This document shows, one piece after another, positions 52,050 to 64,000 of a DNA stretch of 64,000 nt (positions within the stretch are counted from its first letter, which is position 1; every line of letters starts with the position of its first letter). The notes below the pieces were generated by a model. It saw nothing but the letters and a program-made list of their open reading frames with translations, searched no databases and was not told the DNA's origin. Position numbers and translations under genes: made by a program. Source of the DNA: Paragordius varius (taxonomy: Eukaryota > Nematomorpha); contig OZ176054.1 of assembly GCA_964247055.1 (NCBI GenBank), positions 6,262,001-6,326,000 of the forward strand, written 5' to 3'.

Positions 52050-55000
52050 TCATTCTTCATCAGCTGTTAATACTCCATAGCGGATACCAATGTTCCTCAT
52101 AATTTTAAGGACCTGTTCCTGCATAAGATTAAAGCACATAGCGAGAATGGCCATCCCCACTAGTATATATAGGGATGTGATAGCCAATTTTTGTTTTGAA
52201 TTATCATCGTGACCAAGAACCTATGTCGATAAAATAATATCAAAATATATGGTTTGTGACTAAAAAATGACAAATAAATTTGACTTTGTTAATTCTTTTT
52301 TATGATAAATACGGACAGTAATAGCTCCGAAGTGAGGCTTGCTCAAAATTTAATTTTTTCTTTCTGATAATACTAACCCTTTGCTGTATTGTTATTGTCA
52401 ATAAGTCCCTTCGAATTTTAAAATTAAATGTAAAAATTTGAAGTGGTATAACCTAATTATTAACTAAAAATTGCACATAAACTTAATCAAAAAGCTATAA
52501 AAAAGAGTGGTTAACACCTACAAATATTTAATACAAAAACTAATGTAGGACCTACCTTATCTCCTGGAACCAAATCGCCAAACCCTATTGTACTCAGTGT
52601 TATAAAACAAAAGTATGATCCATCAATGTAATCCCATTCCTCCCAGGTTGAGAAAAGAATCGTTCCTCCCATAACGTAAGCAACGACAACCGTTATACTT
52701 AGCCAAATGGGCACTGTGATTCTATCATAGGAATAACACTTTTTTGGATCTTTAACCATTAAATTTTCAGCGTTTGGAAGTGATTGGGATCGTTTAAGCA
52801 CCACGGCTCTATGAGGTCCGTTTGTTGGTAGTAAGGATTGTCGAGGGGCTAAAATTGTTTAATATTTTTCAAAATTACCAGTTATTTTTTAAATGATTTA
52901 GTAGTTATACCGTTTTAAAACCAATATTACCAATTATTTTGTTAATGTGAAATATATTTACAAAATTATAAGATCAAAAATAAAGTATCTATTTGATAGA
53001 ATGTATATTTCATCATATTGGATAAACATGGTATCAACTATAATTGAATTAAACTCAGATGGGGTGATAATCTTATGCGCATTAAATTAAAATTAATTTT
53101 AACCAATAAAGTTATGAATTTTAAAAGAAACCGATTCTAAAATGATTCTATGGAACAAGTTCTCCCTATTATATGCAATTTCAGCGGCTCTTTACCCGTA
53201 ATTGTTTTGAATTCCAAAACTTTAACTTGTTTTCTAATTTTGGTTGTTAGTCCTGGTTTTTAAATTTGAATACAAATATGCCAAATGCTCTCATTTTACT
53301 ATTAAACTTAATTATATATGCATAAAATTTGGTCGATTTGTGTAATTAAGTGTTTTTTAAGAAATCTAGTAATATTTAAATTGTAAATTAAGCGTTATTT
53401 TAAAAGACAATTAAAAAATTTGTAGTTTTAATAAAATAATTGAAGAATCTTACGTCATTAAAAATATCAATCCTAATTTAATTTTAGCGAACTCCAAAAT
53501 AATAAATATCCCAAAATGCTTTATTTTTTAAAAAAATCCATTGAAAATAAATTAGGATTAAGAATTTTTAGGTTATTAATGAATGCAGACCATGAATGCG
53601 GCAGCTTTGAAAAACCACTCAAAAATCATATATTAATGATATTGGAAATATTTTCATAACATTTATAATAATTTACTAAAAAATTACTTACTTTCTACAA
53701 TAATTGAAGGCGATTTTTCAGTACATCGGTTTATAACTGTATTGTCTTTTATATCATTATTTGGTGTATTGATGGGTATATGATTATTAACAAATAATTT
53801 ATTAGTCATGTCATTTTCCATGTTAATTGTAGGATTTAGAAAATTATTGGAATCCTCGTCTAAGCGAAAAGTTATACGTTTAGGAGAAGATTTTGGGCTG
53901 GAGTTTTCCTCATTATCCAATTTTGATGGTGGTTGCGCTAATGCTGTATTGAATGATGAAGATTTAACAATGCCCAATTTTATGATAAGATGACTATTTT
54001 TGCGTTCATTATTGGATAAGGGTGATTCATTATTAGATGGTACACTAACAGACAAATTATTATTAACATATACAGGATCATAGAAATCTGATTGTATGAT
54101 TTTGGGATCACCCTTCTTAATTTGTAAAACTGGTGATGACTGAGGTTCATAATTTAAACACGAACCAGTTAATTGGTTATTTGTCCCATTTGTTTTGAGG
54201 GGTGTTGGGACATTATTTTGTTCGCCTTTTTTAAGGTATTTGTGATTTTTGGTTTCTAAATTACGATTTAGATTATCGGATTGCATATTTTTCCCTACTT
54301 CTACCTGATCTGAAGGATTGTGCACAAAAATTTTATTTTTCTTTTTGGATTCCGCGGCTAATTTGGCATTTTTTTCTGCGGCTTTTTTATTTTGTTTTTC
54401 AATCATTTTTTGGCGTTTCTTCTCTTCTTTACGACTTTTGACACTTTTTGACCGTTTGAGTTCTTCTTTTAACTGTTTCTCCAAACGCTTTTTATCCATA
54501 ATTTGGGATTCGATTTTATTGATCGATTTAGATCTTCGTTGACTGCCATCATACATATCAGAGTCGCTTGTGCCCGATATCTCGTTCAACAGAATTGAAT
54601 CATTCCCTGCTTTCATATTGCCGTTGGATAACACTCTTCCTGTTTCGATATCAATGGGTGTTTGGATTCCCAAATCGGATATTGATTTTCTACGTACTCT
54701 TTTATGACTTTTGGTGCGATTTTGAGCTAATTTTTTATTTGAGTTTGAATTGGTTGAAGCTTTCCTACAACATATGCAGCAACAACAGCAGGATTTAACA
54801 CAACGAAAATAGACATATTTAAACAAATGAGCCAAAAATCCACCAATGTTCGTTATGTAAAGCAATAAAATTGGAATTCCGAAAACGGCATATATCATGG
54901 TAACTATTTTACCCCACACAGTTTTAGGCGTCAAATTTCCATAACCTAGAAATATAGATTAACATTATTTTCGTAGCCAAATATAATAATTATATCTTAT

Positions 55001-56877
55001 TTTATACCTATTGTTGTTATGACTGTGAGGGAATACAAAAAAGCTTCGTTAAGGGACCATCGTGGACGAAAATCTTCTGATCTTATGTGAGTGCCATTGA
55101 AACCTTTTTGTACCAATTTTATGAGTTTGTTTTGGTAGGCCTTTAATTCACGGCCAACACCCATGGTATGGGCATGCTTATTTAAGGGTTCAATCCGTTT
55201 TTGTAATGCCCATATCCGAACAGCCGTGTCCCTCCTTAGCTGATCAATGTCGACATGAAAAGCTCGTTCGTTGGGATACTCCAAAGCCCGAAATGTAAAC
55301 GCACCTAATATTTTGTAATATTTTAATAGTTGATCATGAAAATTAACTAAATTGGGAACCTTAATGTGATATTGTTTTATATTTTACAATCCGAAACAAG
55401 ATTCAATGCTGAGATCGAAAGCAGTGGCCAGATAACCTGTCCCTCTCTCCCTAAGGAAATTTGTATAAATCCATCCCCAGTTGTCAACTACTGATTAATC
55501 AATTTTTGGACTTATACAAAAAAATATTAGATTAAGCACAAGGCTAGTTGAATAGAACATTCCCCATAGATAAAATACAAAGTCATAAGTAGGAGTATGC
55601 ATAATAAATTTCATACCCATCAAAGTGTATCCAATAACAAGTATGCAAATGCCAACGTGACTAAAGGCATATTTAATGCATAAACGACAAATATTTTTGC
55701 ATGTTTGTGGTTTCTTTTTCCTGGCGTGGGCTTGATCATATATACCACCTCCTGGTGAGAAGATGGAAGGATTCCTGAATTGACCATTAGCTTCCATATC
55801 GACTATAATGGTATTTAGATTAAGCGGTGCATGGCTAAGATCTTTCGTGCCAAGTTCTTGCTTTAGTTCTTGAGTCAATGCTTGACGCTGTTGATCCCCC
55901 ATTTCAAGGCTGAGTAGAAGGCCGGTTCCAAGCCCACGTTCAAAATGTTTCCTACTTTCGGCTCGTATAAATTGGTGCATAGGGTTGTTAGTTTCATCTT
56001 TGGATTTTTTGTGATCAGTGGTAGAATGTTTGCCATTCTTTGTGTTGTTGTTATTTAAACGCCATTTTTTATCCTTCTTAGCAGAGGATGATACAATACT
56101 ATTATAAAAATACTCCTCGGGCAATCTGAGATTAGGTAATGATGGTAACGAAGGTTTAGCCGTTGCAAACATTTCATCAATCAAGCGATTCTCTCGATTA
56201 TATGGTTCAGATTGTCTAGAATCTGTGTGTTTTTTTTTTGGTGAAAAAAAAAATAAAAAAAATAATAAGTTTAATTATACACAACAGCATACGCTTTCAA
56301 ATAATATTATAAGAAAATGTGTAATTTTTTTATACATTTATTTTTTATTTTCGCAAAATATTTTACGTTAATAATCCAGTTCAACATCATACTTTAATCT
56401 GATAAGGGCAAAAAGGACCCAGTATAAATTACGTCTGAGGTCATCCACAAAAAAATGACATTTAATATTGCTTTATTATTTATTAATTTTATTGTTTAAT
56501 CAAGATTAACAATATGATATTTATGTCAAATCTATGATATATAAAAAATCAATACCCGCAAAAAATATAGAAATGAAAAATTACATTAGGTTTTTTTGCA
56601 AATAAACGAGTCTATATAAAATAAAGTATATTAGTCTTTTCATCTCATATCAAGACCCAATTTTAATCATAATTTAAACACTTTAGCAAATTAAAAAAAA
56701 TCATAAAAAAATATAAATATGAAATTTTTAAATCAAAATGTTACAATTTATGGGGAGTGTGGACTCCATTTCAGGAACCGAGAATGGAAATAAAGGTTCA
56801 TCTTTGGGTTGTTGATAATGGGGTTCTCCTTCCTGCGCTATAACGCAAAATGAAGGTTTACGGATTTCATTTAACAT
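52050..56877 (-). CDS. Two-pore-domain K+ channel with long TM2-TM3 loop
   Basis: Leak K+ channel of the plasma membrane; two pore domains per subunit, dimeric. Exons: 56745-56877 (tentative first exon, MLNEIRKPSFCVIAQEGE), 55617-56215, 55008-55304, 53692-54945, 52556-52848, 52050-52220 (TGA). TM1 HVGICILVIGYTLMGAF spans exons 2-3; a Cys-less cap; pore 1 TVITTIGYGNLTP across exons 3-4; TM2 KIVTMIYAVFGIPILLLYIT; then a ~440-residue cytoplasmic loop starting with a Cys cluster (CVKSCCCCCICC), with Lys/Arg-rich coiled-coil-like and Ser-rich parts; TM3 VPIWLSITVVVAYVMGG; pore 2 TLSTIGFGDLVPGDK; TM4 LAITSLYILVGMAILAMCF. TREK/TASK-type channels have short loops; TRESK (KCNK18) has a long one. The loop ends with PSIIVE, like a calcineurin PxIxIT site. 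Exons 2-6 join in phase; exon 1 (phase 1 out) does not fit exon 2 (phase 2 in), so an exon between is missing or exon 1 is wrong. Confidence 0.9.
52849..53691. other. Channel intron 5, 843 nt
   Basis: AT-rich intron between the long-loop exon and the TM3 exon. No element recognised. Confidence 0.5.
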
Positions 56878-58936
56878 ATTTGCAATATTAATAGATATTA
56901 TTTATTATTGCGGAATGTCGGATTGATATATCGTAAATTTTGGATATTTCAAATAAACAAAAATTTTAAATAAAAATTATATGTAACTAAATAATATATT
57001 TTGAGTCAATTAAACAATTTGTAATTTTAGTTTTTAGCAATATAATAACTTTATTGTATAATTTTGACTGATGCTTTCATATTTTTATTATCATAAGGTA
57101 ATCTGATACATCATTTGTCGGTTATTTAAAAATTTTGCTGCAATCCTAGCAAGCTTAATATTGTTATTTTACGCAAAATCTCACAATGTAAATTGCAACA
57201 AATAATGCATATTATTTTGTAATTAATATTGACTGACCAACTTAAAAGTCAATTTATCTACTCATGTAATACAAATTATAAAATCCATTCTCTTAATATA
57301 CATAAAATATAATATGGCAAATTAATATATTAAACATTTTATGTTTGAAAATTGTTTCCACAATATATTATTGGAATATTTTTGTTTAAAAATTTTAATA
57401 ACCATGTTATATTTTGTTATCATGCACGATAAGTTGAAACCGATCAAAATCATTAACACCATATGGTATTGTTTATTTTAAATTGATTTTTGTTTTTTTC
57501 TCAAACAAAAAATTATCATGGAAAAATATTAAAAAAAGTCATTATCGATTTATCTTGAATTGTTAATAAACTTTTATTAAAAAAAATTGTGATTTTTTAA
57601 TGTTAAAAAAAATATTTTGTTTTTTTCGGTAGACATTTTCAAACTTTGATGGGGTATCTACTTCTAGCCAAAAACCAATCCATGATTGATCAAGATAAGT
57701 TTGTCATTAAAATATAGTTCCACAAAAACAACACTTTTCTCTGAGTGTTTTTAAAAATATAATAAAAATTTTTTGAAAGCGAAATTTTAAAATTTATGAA
57801 AGACTTTTTTATAATAATGCGCCCAAGTATTTAATTTAAAATGTTTCGAGTTAAATCACTTTTAAATGCCTAAAATATATAGCATTATAAATATTTCATA
57901 TTTAAAAGGTGCACCCTGTGAGGTGAATTCTTGTCAAATGATATTATTAAGGTCATTAAGCTAAATCCATTTTTTTATTAACCTTTTCAACGCCATTACT
58001 TATCAAAAATTTAGTCGTGTGTTAATACGGTCCGCAACCATGTTACAGCCAAATAAATAATTCATATTATCGTTCATGAAATTTAGACATGATGGCAAAT
58101 GACATGCATGTTTTCAAATAAAAATTTCTTAAAAAATAGAAAAATATTATTAATGCTTATTTAAATATCAGTTATTCTATGTAGACACATAGTGCTCACA
58201 AAAAAACATCATGATAAAAAATGTGTCAATATTCTCATGGTGCTTTTGGTATTGGGCCTTACGAATGATTGGATAAAGTTATGTTAACTTTGGAGGTAAT
58301 TGTTACATTTCGAAAAATTTGAAGAAATTTGTGCAATAATGCTGAAAATTAGTTTTTTTTTAAAAAATAAACGTTATTGAATTCCCAACACAATGAATGC
58401 TATTCATCGATATTAGATATCTTTAATAGAATAGATTTTTATAGAAAACGTGTTTTTAAATATCTTAAAGTGTTATACAATAACTTCAAAAAAGTTAAAT
58501 TTAAAAATACACGTTTTTTTAGGAATAATTATAATGTCATAATCAGCTTTAATTCAAATTTATCGCATCTCCGTTCTTTTGAGATTTTAAAATAATGGTT
58601 TATTTTAGCAGGGTCAAGTTAGGACCTATTTTAGAAAAAATTCAAGACCGTTTTTTGTTCTTTAAATTTTTTATTAAGAAATAAATCGATTGGCTTTTAT
58701 ATGCGCTAACTTTACGTATCTCGTTAAAATTATATTTATAAATGACTTATTTTTTTGTTATGAGAGATCAATATCAACATAAAAAATTATAACAAAAATA
58801 ATTTCCCAAAAAAAACTCTAAAATTTAAATTTAAGTGACAAAACTTGTATAAAAATTTATATGAATACATTATTAGACATAATAAAATCCTTATTTTTTA
58901 TTATATAAAATTTATTATATAATCTTATTGGATAAA
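56878..58936. other. Intergenic: 5' side of the K+ channel, 3' side of BTAF1
   Basis: Two kilobases of AT-rich DNA between two minus-strand genes. No gene or repeat with clear borders; the channel promoter should lie at its left end. Open frame 58377-58595 is unsupported. Confidence 0.5.
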
Positions 58937-61900
58937 TTAGGTTAAATTTTGCAAAAAAGTGTCAATGTCATATTCTTTTTCATAGGCTTGGGTAGTATTC
59001 CACATTGAATCCAATTCTGTTAAATATGCTTTAAATGTTCCTGATTTATTTTTATTGGATTCTTCACCGTCAGCATTTTTATTGATGCCTTTCAACAGTT
59101 CCGCAACAGGCGTTTGTTTAGTTTGAAATAAGGTGAGTATCTTTTGATTTGAAGTTAAACTGGTATCGGAATTTTCATCATTGATAATTGTATTGGCTAT
59201 TTTAAGTTTGAAATTTTGTAACCTATTAATAAATGATTATATACGAAATAGATTAATCATTCATTTAAAAAATAAAAAGTTCAGTGGTAAATTATTTAAA
59301 TAAAGTAATCCAGTTTAAACCCCATTATTCGTTCTTCCAGAGTATTTTTGGTTATGAGCCGATAAACATTTACTGTTTTCTTTTGTCCAATTCGATGGGC
59401 TCTATCCATTGCCTAAAAATAATTTTCGATATATGTGGTTATTTTGTGGGAAAAGATATTATTATTATATAAACTGAACAAAACTTGTAAATCAATCATC
59501 GGATTCCAATCATGTTCGAAAAATATAACAACATCAGCACCTGTAAGATTCAAACCTAAACCACCAACTTTGGTTGTCAAAAGTAGTATTTTGAGATCTA
59601 ACAGTAAATATATTCAATTAGTATACAAACTAATATAAAATAGATAAATTCTATAATTTTCACCTGGATTCGTATTGAATTCCTGTACTATTTGTAATCG
59701 CTTGTGATTGGGTACGTTTTTGTCTAAAACTCTTATAGAATCAGGTGTTGTTTTAGTTATGTCATTTTTTAACCATTGAGACGTTAGGGTAGTATATACC
59801 ATTTGTAGTGCTTCACTGTATTGGAAAAATATTATTGCTTTATGGGAATTATTATTATTGCTGATTTCATCGAGAGGGTGGTATGTTGTTGAGCCATTGT
59901 TGGACAACCATTTTTTACTTGTAGCTTTGCTATTTTTAAGGTTAACATTGTTGAAAGAATTATCTTGATTTTGTGTTTCATTTATATTGTCCACATTAGG
60001 CTGAGGTATTAATTCACATTCCTATTATGAAAATTAGATATGTATCCATAAAATTAATCAAATACCAAAGTATATAACTATATGTATAAATAGGAATAAT
60101 AATATATGAAAACCTCAAGTCAAACAGTTATAATGAGGGCTAACAATACTGAAACAAGTATAAAAAACAAAGAGGTTTAAGATTTCTCAAAATTTTTTGT
60201 TTAATTTTCTAATCAAATTTAAATTTATATGATTTATTTCATGGAGTTTTAAAAATATATTTACACACCCGTAATTATCGCTTACCATTAGCAATTCTTT
60301 TAGAGCCATAAGCTTTCCTGAGAGACGATAATTATTTTGTAAATTAAGGATTTTATCATCAAAATCTATTTCTAGATTATTGTTTTCTATGGTGTCATTA
60401 TAATTATTATTATTATTACTAATAAATTTATTCCATAAATACAATTTATGTGGCGTAAAATTTTTGGCAAAAGAAGATTTGAGCATGAAATATGGGTGAT
60501 TACAAATTTTTCTCATATAATGTAATGATTTAAAAACATGACCGGCTTCTTTTTTTACCATATTAGGAAGAGGTTCTGCTGGCATGGAACTAAATAAAAT
60601 AATGAAAAATCGAAGAAACTATCAAAGCGCCAAAATTTATAATGGGTATATTAATATACGCTAACATTTTAATATTTAAGGCAATCATATCATATTAATT
60701 CAATTAAATTAAATAACTTCTTAAAAAACCAAAGATGTGGAAAAATATAATGTGGAATTATGGTACAAGTTAACACATACTCCATTGCCATTTTGTTATT
60801 TTCGTGTGATTCATCCGTTTCAAGTGATATATGCATTTTTGATATCCAATCATTGTACAATTCCTCTTGCATAGGAGTTAATTCACAATAATAATCTTGA
60901 ATTATTTTGGGCGGTAAATCATGTAAAACTTGAGCCTTGGTCCTTCTCAAAAGAAAAGGTAATAGCAGTTTATGTAATTGTTCCAAACATTGCATGCCTA
61001 TTAATTAAAAAATTTAATTTAAATTCTAAAGTAGATAAAACATAAAAAGTAAAACTAATTTTTTTGATAACGACAGCCTAATTATACTATAGCTATGTAA
61101 AATATATATAATTGATTTTGTAATCAATTTTCATCTTTATTTATTTTGAACCAAAAACAATACGTTATATAAAAAATCAGGGTTTTACAAATAAAATCTA
61201 TAAATTAATATTTGTCTTTTAGGTTTAACGTCGTCTTGTCTTTCTATTTTCAATTTTTAATGTAATACTATGAACAAACCTAAAAAGTATCTATATTTTT
61301 AGACAGTGTTTGTTAATACAAGATATAAATTATAATGTTTAATACAACCATGGTTTTGGTTCGCCAATAGGGATATAGAAGCAAATCGGTAACACATTCA
61401 ATTATAAACTTCATAATATTAAAAAAAGTGTCAAAAAAAATTATTTTCCTTATAAAAAATAGTTTTTTACATTTTTATGTCATAATTTTGATTTATATTG
61501 TATTAAAATTTTATAAATTTAATTTTACAAGGACGTATAAAGTTTAATAAAAATAGTTATAATAACAACCAATTTCTTGGGTTTTTGAATTCGATTTTGT
61601 ATCTTTTAGCAAAGTAACAGCACGGCCAAAATTTTGGTTAAAAACTTTTTCGGTTTCTCCCAAATATCCTGGCATAAGGAAATCGAATAAAGACCACAAT
61701 TCTGTAATACTGTTTTGTAATGGTGTACCGGTCAAAATTAATCTATATAATAAAAATTTCCATGTAAATAAAACTGATTTTAATGTTAGTTAACACTGTT
61801 TATATGATGAAAATTATACATTAGTCGTAAATATTAATTAGGATACTATCTGGTATTTTTAGTACTTCGAATCTATTTTATATAAAGTTAGATTTTGGAA

Positions 61901-63422
61901 TACTTGGAATTTGCCTTGATAGATTTTATTGCAATCGAAAGCTTAGTTTTGGGATTTTTTATCACATGTCCTTCATCCAATATACAGTAGTCTAAAGTAC
62001 CATTGAAACCTATAAGAAGAGTCAAAAATAGGTTAAAATTATAATATAAAAACTATTACTGATTTCAATAATATAAAAATCTTACCACGATAAGTGTTTG
62101 AAACAAAAGTTTTACAATTGCTCCCAAAATTTTCACCATGAGTACGGGCTGTATCGTAACTTATCACAAATACTACACCGTAAATTTCCTCTTTATCTCT
62201 AAAAGATATAAATTTAAGTTAATCAATGAAAAATATAATTTACCATTATTTTCTGACAAAAAGTCTAATTCTAAAAGCAAAATAATGTATATAAACTCTT
62301 TATTTGGGTCTTCAGTGACAAAACAGGCTGGTTGTAATTGTGTTATTGGAAATGTTTTAAGAAATGTGGTATATTTTTCAATTTCATAGCACCAATGATA
62401 CACTAAACTTGAGGGGCAAATTACCAGGGAATGTGTTAAATTCGATTTCGGTAACCTTGATTTTGGATTTGATATTTCTTTATTGCTTTCAAATTGGGAT
62501 TTTTCAACAGTTTTTACTTCAATGGAATGGCATAATATTGCACCCACAGCTTGTAAAGTTTTACCTAACAAGGGTCAAAAAAAGTCATAAAAATATTAAT
62601 TTTAAATAATATAAGCGTAAATATTGATGCACAACACATTTTCTTTCTAATATAAAAAGAGATGGTATTTTAAACCAGTAAAAAAATAATAACTAATACA
62701 TCGCTTATAAAAACAGTCATACGCATACCCAACCAGTTTGAAAAGTGAATTAGTAATATATTTATACATACCTAATCCCATATCATCGCACAATATACCA
62801 TTTAAATGGTATTGACGTAAGAAATTAAGCCATACAATTCCCTGTTGCTGATAACTTCTTAATTGGATATCTGAATGGAGGGCTTGGAATAATTGATGCT
62901 CCAAAATATGGCTAAAAATTGTTTTAAGATTAAAAATGTGCCATATTAAAAAATTGATAAAGAATTTTTTTAAATATTAAAATATATTATCAAGTATAAT
63001 ATAATTTTCATATCTTTAAAACGAATCAATTATGAAGAAATTATAAAAAAATCAGTAGATTTAATTAATAAATGGAATGGATATTAAGCAATGATTCAAA
63101 GAATATAATATGATCAAACAAATCAGTAAATTCGAACGAATAACCCTTTCAAAGAGCCATTCAATGCCCATTAGATAAAGCAAAAAAAAACCAAAAATAA
63201 AAAGTTAATTAGCTTAAATTTTTTTAATAAAAATCAATTGCACCCGTTATTAATCGCATTAAATTGTTACATTGAGAAAAAACAAAACCTTTTATGTTGT
63301 CCCATGCCTTCATTCACAATATTTAATTTTGGTTTGATTAATTGTGTCAAAAATTGACTACCCCTGTCATAAGCATCTTGGAGTTGAGGTTCATTAGAAA
63401 AGGGATTTCCTAGGGATGTATT
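58937..63422 (-). CDS. BTAF1: BTAF1/Mot1, Swi2/Snf2 ATPase that removes TBP from DNA (C-terminal part)
   Basis: Nuclear ATPase that strips TATA-binding protein from promoters. Twelve exons, all phases consistent, 769 residues to the stop: 63289-63422, 62772-62911, 62297-62564, 62086-62198, 61904-62009, 61570-61742, 60775-60997, 60286-60589, 59664-60021, 59485-59597, 59321-59412, 58937-59222 (TAA). Motifs: [27 protein letters not shown] (Walker A), Ia [27 protein letters not shown] (DEGH instead of DEAH, the BTAF1 signature), [44 protein letters not shown], then the second lobe: [53 protein letters not shown]. The C-terminus DTFLQNLT matches the family end. Asn-rich inserts lie between the lobes (near 60400 and 59870). 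The first exon here enters in phase 0; the N-terminal HEAT repeats lie beyond 64000. Confidence 0.93.
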
Positions 63423-64000
63423 CTACAAAATTTAAAAATTATTATAATTTTTTTTATAATAAAACAGTTATTATTGTATATACGTTTGCGTCTACTTGGC
63501 TTTTATTGTATTAAAACTAGGTAATTCAAATTTGTTTAAATTAAATTTAGATTCAGTTTAAATTCTTGTTAAACGGTTCCAAAACTTTCAAAATAATACT
63601 TAGTTCTCTTACGTAGCGAAATATAAAAAAATGTAAACAACTGAACCTTTCCAAAAAATAATTTATACAAATATATCCCCACTTATCATTATTATTAAAA
63701 TTGAATTCCATAACATCTATTTTATTACCAAAATATATGTATGATTTGAAAACTTTTATAATCACCATATTATGATGCTACAAATTATATTAATCAAAAA
63801 AGTTTAATTTAAGTTCACCATACAATTAACAACCACATATAATGGGTATTTTGACACTGTTTTTTTGATATCATACGATTCTAACTACGTTTTCAATTTT
63901 TAAAAACGTACTCTTTGAAAAACAAATCTGACTTTATAATAAAATATCCAATAACCAATTCTTAAAAATTTTAATTTCCTAGGAATTAAAAATAATGAAT
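63423..64000. other. BTAF1 intron, cut by the window edge
   Basis: AT-rich; no further BTAF1 exon found. The frame at 63553-63768 has no likeness to HEAT repeats of the family. Confidence 0.45.

Noticed and set aside
1-64000. tRNA, rRNA and CRISPR features
   Set aside because: No cloverleaf, rRNA core or regular spacer array was seen; repeated units belong to transposons or exon duplications.
1-64000. Ciliate-type genetic code as the reason for tiny introns
   Set aside because: The recognised genes end at TAA and TGA as ordinary stops and contain no in-frame TAA or TAG at conserved Gln positions; K2P and TMEM104 are animal-type.

Overview
This is an AT-rich (roughly three quarters A+T by eye) nuclear sequence from an invertebrate animal. 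Genes are broken into many exons with GT..AG introns. The standard genetic code fits every recognised gene. The animal-type genes are a two-pore K+ channel, cyclin K, TMEM104, CDC45 and BTAF1. The first introns of three genes are only 21-33 nt long while later introns run to about 1 kb. Short 5' and long 3' introns are a known schistosome/flatworm habit, and 20-30 nt introns are known from dicyemids, so a flatworm or a relative of the mesozoans is my best guess. I cannot fix the taxon.

Layout. 1-1930: left-cut remains of a hAT transposon. 3206-22282 (minus): a 38-exon gene I do not recognise. It encodes a secreted protein of at least 1380 residues: a signal peptide, then six copies of a ~190-residue, four-cysteine module. 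Each module is spelled by four exons (called B, C, D, E here) and is joined to the next by zero to four tiny Thr/Pro-rich exons (called A). Every junction keeps phase, so each cassette is a symmetric 1-1 block. Its introns hold a LINE piece, a foldback element, MITEs and hAT relics. 24913-27928 (minus): TMEM104 homologue. 27979-29655 (plus): cyclin K, head-to-head with TMEM104 and only 50 bp away. 29935-34980: an RTE-like LINE with a zinc finger in its reverse transcriptase ORF, interrupted by a young non-autonomous LTR element with identical LTRs. 35360-35880: a second, decayed copy of the same LINE, inverted. 36421-41510: a transposon graveyard (a 2 kb Cys-rich TIR element and nested TTAA-flanked elements). 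41669-50583 (plus): CDC45. 52050-56877 (minus): two-pore K+ channel with a very long TM2-TM3 loop. 58937-63422 (minus, continuing off the right edge): BTAF1/Mot1, C-terminal Swi2/Snf2 ATPase.

The conserved genes are housekeeping (replication, transcription) or membrane genes and form no pathway together. The most unusual content is the cassette gene at 3.2-22.3 kb and the ultrashort, 5'-placed introns. Exon borders were set by homology and by phase bookkeeping; the few joins that do not close are stated.
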